The position numbers were made by a program, and so were the translations under genes. The notes beneath the pieces were generated by a model, which was not told where the DNA came from, did no database searches, and worked only from the letters and a program-made list of their open reading frames with translations. 8,452 bases of DNA from JAJFFW01 sp039187035. Lineage in GTDB: Bacteria > Pseudomonadota > Alphaproteobacteria > Caulobacterales > Parvularculaceae. Where the stretch lies: positions 1 through 8,452 of the forward strand of contig JBCCZS010000143.1 of assembly GCA_039187035.1 (NCBI GenBank), read 5' to 3'. Below, one piece after another: positions 5,486-8,452 of this stretch; position 1 is the stretch's first letter; every line of letters starts with the position of its first letter.

Positions 5486-6337
5486 ATGAAACCGTCCGGT
5501 CGATTGGCGGCGGCGGCGCGCCGCTTCGGGCCGGACCGGTCGCTGCCCGCGCGCATTGCGTCCGCGGCGGTGCTGGCGCCGGCGGCGATCGGGGCGACGC
5601 TTGCCGGCGGTCCCTTTTTTGCGGCGTTGGTCGGCTTCGTGACGGCCGCCATGGTCTACGAATGGGCGCGAATGGCGGAGGGCGCGGCGTTCCGCGGCGG
5701 GTTCGTCGCCCTCGTATCAGCCGGCGGCGCCGCGGCGGCGTGCGCGGCGGCCGGCCTTTACGGGCCGGCGTTGGGGTGTTGCGCGCTGGGCGGCCTTGTC
5801 GGGGCGGCCGCCGCTTCTCCGGCGGGCGAACGCGCGCGCGGGCGGACGCGCGCATGGATCGCCTTTGCGGCCGTTTATATTCTCGCGCCGAGCGTAGCGT
5901 TGGTGTGGCTGCGCGAGGCGGTCGAGCATGGGCGGGCGCTCGTCCTGACGGTGTTCGTGATCGTCTGGTCGGCCGACAGCGGCGCGTATTTCGCGGGGCG
6001 ATATCTGCGCGGCCCACGCATTTCCCGCGCCTTGTCTCCGGAGAAAACCTGGTCGGGCGTCGTCGGCGGGGCCGCCGCCGGCGGCGTTGCGGGCGCGGCC
6101 GCCACGAAGTTGATTTACGGCGAGGGGTCGGTGATCGCCTTTTCGGCGATCGGCGCGAGCCTCGGTCTTGCGTCGGTTTTGGGCGATCTCGCCGAGTCGG
6201 CGTTTAAGCGCCACTTCGGCGTGAAAGACTCAAGCAATCTCATTCCGGGTCATGGCGGCTTTCTTGATCGGTTGGACGGCATGATTTTCGCGACCGCGGC
6301 GATGACGCTGGGCCTTTTTGTCCATATGATCCGCTGA
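5486..6337 (+). CDS. cdsA: Phosphatidate cytidylyltransferase (CDP-diglyceride synthase)
   Basis: Integral inner-membrane enzyme, 283 residues, which converts phosphatidic acid and CTP to CDP-diacylglycerol, the precursor of the membrane phospholipids. The C-terminal CDS signature is complete: S-A-F-K-R at 238-242, K-D at 247-248, IPGHGGFLDRLD at 253-264. Two other family blocks are visible: SADSGAYFAGR (162-172) and SPEKTWSG (184-191). Most of the rest is hydrophobic, very Ala/Gly-rich membrane segments, at about 22-58, 72-110, 122-142, 150-162, 190-234 and 265-282. The ATG at 5486 has no strong Shine-Dalgarno, only G-rich sequence before it. No earlier ATG, GTG or TTG is open in frame. It lies 108 bases after uppS, and dxr starts 19 bases after its stop, indicating joint transcription with dxr. 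Confidence 0.96.
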   Translation: MKPSGRLAAAARRFGPDRSLPARIASAAVLAPAAIGATLAGGPFFAALVGFVTAAMVYEWARMAEGAAFRGGFVALVSAGGAAAACAAAGLYGPALGCCALGGLVGAAAASPAGERARGRTRAWIAFAAVYILAPSVALVWLREAVEHGRALVLTVFVIVWSADSGAYFAGRYLRGPRISRALSPEKTWSGVVGGAAAGGVAGAAATKLIYGEGSVIAFSAIGASLGLASVLGDLAESAFKRHFGVKDSSNLIPGHGGFLDRLDGMIFATAAMTLGLFVHMIR

Positions 6338-6356
6338 ACGACGGAGGGGTCTTTTG

Positions 6357-7607
6357 ATGGCGGAACGATTGGAGAGGGCGCTCGCCGCCGGGCAGGACGA
6401 CCGCGCGCCCGTTCCGGTTCGCGCCAAACGCATCGCCATTTTGGGGTCGACCGGGTCGATCGGCGTCAACACGCTCGATCTTTTGGCGTTCGCGCGCGCG
6501 AACGGCGACTGCGACTTCGAGATCGACGCACTGACCGCGAACACCAACGTCGAAAAACTCGCCGAACAGGCGCGCGCGTTTCGCCCGCGCTTTGTGGCGA
6601 TCGCCGACGAAACCAAAGGCGCGGCCTTGCGCGACGCGCTCGCCGGCGAGGGGATCGACGTCGGCTACGGCCCGAGCGCCGTTGAAGAAGCGGGGGCCGG
6701 GAACTCCGATTGGGTGATGGCGGCGATCGTCGGCGCGGCCGGATTGAAGCCGACGCTGCGCGCCGTCGAGCGCGGCGTCGACGTCGCGCTCGCCAACAAA
6801 GAATGCCTCGTGTGCGCCGGCGACGTCGTCACCGCGGCCGTCGACGCCCATGGCGGTCGGCTCCTGCCGGTGGATTCCGAACACAACGCGATTTTCCAAG
6901 TCTTCGACTTCGAGCGGCCGGAGCGGGTCTCACGGCTTATTCTGACGGCGTCCGGGGGACCGTTCCGAACCTGGTCGGCCGACGCCATGGCGGCGGCGAC
7001 GCCGGCCCAAGCCGTCGCACACCCGAACTGGTCTATGGGCGCGAAGATTTCGGTCGACAGCGCCACCATGATGAACAAGGGTCTTGAGCTGATTGAGGCC
7101 GCCCATCTGTTTCCGGTGCCCGAAGCGCAAATCGAGATTTTGGTCCACCCGGAATCGATCATCCATTCGATGGTCGAATATGTGGACGGCTCCGTGCTCG
7201 CGCAGCTCGGCGCGCCCGACATGCGCACGCCCATCGCCTCGACGCTCGCGTGGCCCGACCGCATCGAGAGCCCGAGCGCGAAACTCGATTTCGCTGCGGT
7301 CGCGCAACTCAATTTTGAAGCCCCGGATCCGGCGCGCTTCCCGTGCTTGCGGCTCGCCCGAGAAGCCGCGCAGCGCGGCGGTCCCGCGCCGGCCGTCTTA
7401 AACGCCGCGAACGAGATCGCCGTCGCGGCGTTTTTGGACGGTCGGATCGGCTTCGCCGACATCGCCGCCTGCGTCGACCACGCGATGAACGCGGTTGATC
7501 GGGCGAACGGACCGCTTCGTCTCGCATCGCTTGAGGACGCGGTCGAAGCCGATACGCTCGGGCGATCTCTCGCTTCCGAGGCGGTTGCGGCGCGCGCTTC
7601 CGGCTGA
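6357..7607 (+). CDS. dxr: 1-deoxy-D-xylulose 5-phosphate reductoisomerase
   Basis: DXR, 416 residues (E. coli 398), the NADPH-dependent enzyme that turns 1-deoxy-D-xylulose 5-phosphate into 2-C-methyl-D-erythritol 4-phosphate, the committed step of the MEP isoprenoid pathway. The N-terminal NADPH-binding domain has GSTGSIG (30-36). LANKE follows at 145-149. The metal-binding PVDSEHNAIFQ (171-181) holds Asp173 and Glu175, with the third ligand Glu244 in MMNKGLELIEA (238-248). TASGGPF (197-203), HPNWSMG (222-228) and HPESIIHSMVE (264-274) form the catalytic domain and flexible loop. About 20 extra N-terminal residues precede the Rossmann fold. The ATG at 6357 is chosen over a TTG one codon earlier because GGAGG (6343-6347) is then nine bases away. 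It is tightly spaced behind cdsA. Confidence 0.98.
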   Translation: MAERLERALAAGQDDRAPVPVRAKRIAILGSTGSIGVNTLDLLAFARANGDCDFEIDALTANTNVEKLAEQARAFRPRFVAIADETKGAALRDALAGEGIDVGYGPSAVEEAGAGNSDWVMAAIVGAAGLKPTLRAVERGVDVALANKECLVCAGDVVTAAVDAHGGRLLPVDSEHNAIFQVFDFERPERVSRLILTASGGPFRTWSADAMAAATPAQAVAHPNWSMGAKISVDSATMMNKGLELIEAAHLFPVPEAQIEILVHPESIIHSMVEYVDGSVLAQLGAPDMRTPIASTLAWPDRIESPSAKLDFAAVAQLNFEAPDPARFPCLRLAREAAQRGGPAPAVLNAANEIAVAAFLDGRIGFADIAACVDHAMNAVDRANGPLRLASLEDAVEADTLGRSLASEAVAARASG

Positions 7608-7650
7608 CGCACGCGCGTTGCGGCGCAGCGTCGGTCACAATTCCCTGACG

Positions 7651-7666
7651 GCGGCCGGCCGGCCGC
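7651..7666. repeat. 16-base perfect palindrome between dxr and rseP
   Basis: GCGGCCGGCCGGCCGC is self-complementary over its whole length. In RNA it can form a six-pair stem with a GGCC loop, followed by ATTT. It lies 35 bases before the rseP start, in a 93-base gap. It could be a weak terminator, a processing site or a protein-binding site. The same GCGGCCGGCC core appears at 1876, 1973 and 5747. No convincing promoter was found in this gap. Confidence 0.4.
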
Positions 7667-7700
7667 ATTTCCGCCTTAAACTCGGGACAAGGGCTTGGAG

Positions 7701-8452
7701 ATGAGTGTTCTAGGCGTTTCCGCCGATCAGCTGTTGTTCGCGCCGATCGGTCTTCTCGCGTTCGTCGTCCTCCTGACGATCATCGTTTTCTTCCACGAAT
7801 ACGGACACTTCTCCGTAGCGCGGCTCCTCGGCGTGCGGGTCGACGTGTTCTCGATCGGCTTCGGCAAAGCGCTCGCGCGGTGGACCGACCGACACGGCAC
7901 GGAGTGGCGGATCGCCATGCTGCCCTTCGGCGGCTACGTGAAATTTTTCGGCGACGCGGGCCCGGCGTCCGACGCCGGCGAGGCGGTCGCCGATGCCGAC
8001 GAGCCCGCGGCGGAAGACGGCGACCCGAAGGACGCGCGCGCGTCGACCCGTTTCCCGCGCGCGGACGAAGCGGGCGCGGGCGGGAGAGGGCTGACGCCTG
8101 AAGAAAAGGCGGTCTGTTTCCACTTTAAGCCGCTCTGGCGGCGCGCCGCGATCGTCGCCGCGGGGCCGATGGCGAACTTCCTGCTGGCGTTCGTCATATT
8201 CTGGGGCCTGTTGATCGTCCTCGGCCAGGGCTATTGGCAAGCGCGGGTCGGCTCGGTCGCCCCCGACAGCGCCGCCGAGGCGGCCGGCATTCTCGCGGGC
8301 GACCGGATCGTCGCGATCGACGGCCGCAAAATCGAGTCGTGTGAGGATAGAAAAAACGGGGTGTTAATTTGGGCCGGCGCCGAGCGCACCCTACGAAAAG
8401 AACACGAAGGCCCGCCGGGAGAGATTGAAAAGAACCCCCCCCCCCAACAAAA
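7701..8452 (+). CDS. rseP: RIP metalloprotease RseP (site-2 protease), N-terminal part (3' truncated)
   Basis: Membrane-embedded zinc metalloprotease of the site-2 family, which cleaves transmembrane anti-sigma factors or signal peptides within the membrane. The first membrane helix (about 11-31) contains the zinc-binding HEYGH (32-36). The family block WRIAMLPFGGYVKFFGD spans 69-85, and VAAGPMANFLLAFVIFWGL (152-170) is the second membrane segment. A PDZ domain starts near 180 (VGSVAPDSAAEAAGILAGDRI). Between residues 86 and 130 is a long hydrophilic, Ala/Asp/Glu-rich insertion before LTPEEKAV. The ATG at 7701 has AAGGG at 7689-7693, seven bases away. The frame stays open to the window end, but from about residue 214 the protein no longer resembles a PDZ domain (see the 8340-8452 entry). 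The C-terminal catalytic Asp motif is outside the window. Confidence 0.93.
   Translation, partial: MSVLGVSADQLLFAPIGLLAFVVLLTIIVFFHEYGHFSVARLLGVRVDVFSIGFGKALARWTDRHGTEWRIAMLPFGGYVKFFGDAGPASDAGEAVADADEPAAEDGDPKDARASTRFPRADEAGAGGRGLTPEEKAVCFHFKPLWRRAAIVAAGPMANFLLAFVIFWGLLIVLGQGYWQARVGSVAPDSAAEAAGILAGDRIVAIDGRKIESCEDRKNGVLIWAGAERTLRKEHEGPPGEIEKNPPPQQ
8340..8452. other. Probable low-quality sequence at contig end
   Basis: Up to residue 213 of RseP (DRIVAIDGRKIES) the PDZ domain reads normally. From about 8340 the translation becomes unlike the family, although echoes remain (ED near 8343, AGAERTL near 8373). The DNA changes from GC-rich coding sequence to A-rich runs (AAAAAA at 8351-8356, AAAAG), includes 11 C in a row (8435-8445) and ends in CAACAAAA. 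Scattered substitutions over a still recognisable backbone suggest base-calling errors at a read or contig end. A genuine frameshift or a recombination junction is less likely. Confidence 0.6.

Noticed and set aside
5428..6207. 259-codon + strand open frame overlapping cdsA in another frame
   Set aside because: It is dominated by Gly and Arg, a frame-shifted shadow of cdsA, which has a complete signature in its own frame.
7495..7704. 69-codon frame overlapping the dxr end whose stop overlaps the rseP start (ATGA)
   Set aside because: It starts inside dxr in another frame, has no recognisable domain, and its Arg-rich composition is typical of an off-frame shadow. The ATGA overlap looks accidental.
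1..8452. A hidden novel system, mobile element, CRISPR array or RNA gene
   Set aside because: Nearly all bases belong to nine recognisable core genes in standard order. No transposase, integrase, regular spaced repeats, tRNA fold or foreign-looking gene was seen.

Overview
The window is a stretch of core chromosome from a GC-rich Gram-negative bacterium, very probably an alphaproteobacterium. All nine protein genes lie on the + strand, in this order: dnaE (3' end only), rpsB, tsf, pyrH, frr, uppS, cdsA, dxr, rseP (5' part only). dnaE directly ahead of rpsB-tsf-pyrH-frr-uppS-cdsA-dxr-rseP is the usual alphaproteobacterial arrangement. The S2 protein also has alphaproteobacterial features: the start MALPEFSMRQLLEAG, the block VDTNCDPDG, and an Ala/Pro/Glu-rich tail. 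A Caulobacterales- or Parvularculales-like source is possible from the S2 sequence, but this is a weak impression.

Region by region: 1-687 encodes the C-terminal end of the replicative DNA polymerase III alpha subunit. 688-940 is a 253-base gap with a hairpin after dnaE, a 12-base direct repeat, a candidate promoter and a hairpin-rich leader for rpsB. 941-4530 is the translation/nucleotide block: rpsB (ribosomal protein S2), tsf (EF-Ts), pyrH (UMP kinase) and frr (ribosome recycling factor). Its gaps of 94 to 219 bases are rich in short GC inverted repeats. 4531-4600 is a short, AT-richer junction with a candidate -10 element. 4601 to the end is the envelope and isoprenoid block: uppS, cdsA, dxr and the start of rseP. 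A possible weak terminator lies between uppS and cdsA, and a perfect 16-base palindrome lies between dxr and rseP.

The genes connect functionally. Dxr commits carbon to the MEP pathway, which supplies the isoprenoid precursors that UppS extends to undecaprenyl diphosphate, the carrier lipid for peptidoglycan and O-antigen. PyrH makes UDP on the way to UTP and CTP, and CdsA uses CTP to make CDP-diacylglycerol for phospholipids. RseP is the site-2 membrane protease of envelope stress signalling. S2, EF-Ts and RRF serve translation.

The last ~110 bases (from about 8340) look unreliable. The rseP protein stops resembling its family, the base composition changes abruptly, and there is a run of 11 C. 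This looks like low-quality sequence at a contig end rather than biology. I found no mobile element, CRISPR array, tRNA, rRNA or evidence of a new system. The notable points are modest: an enlarged acidic insertion in RseP, the S2 tail, and structured gaps.
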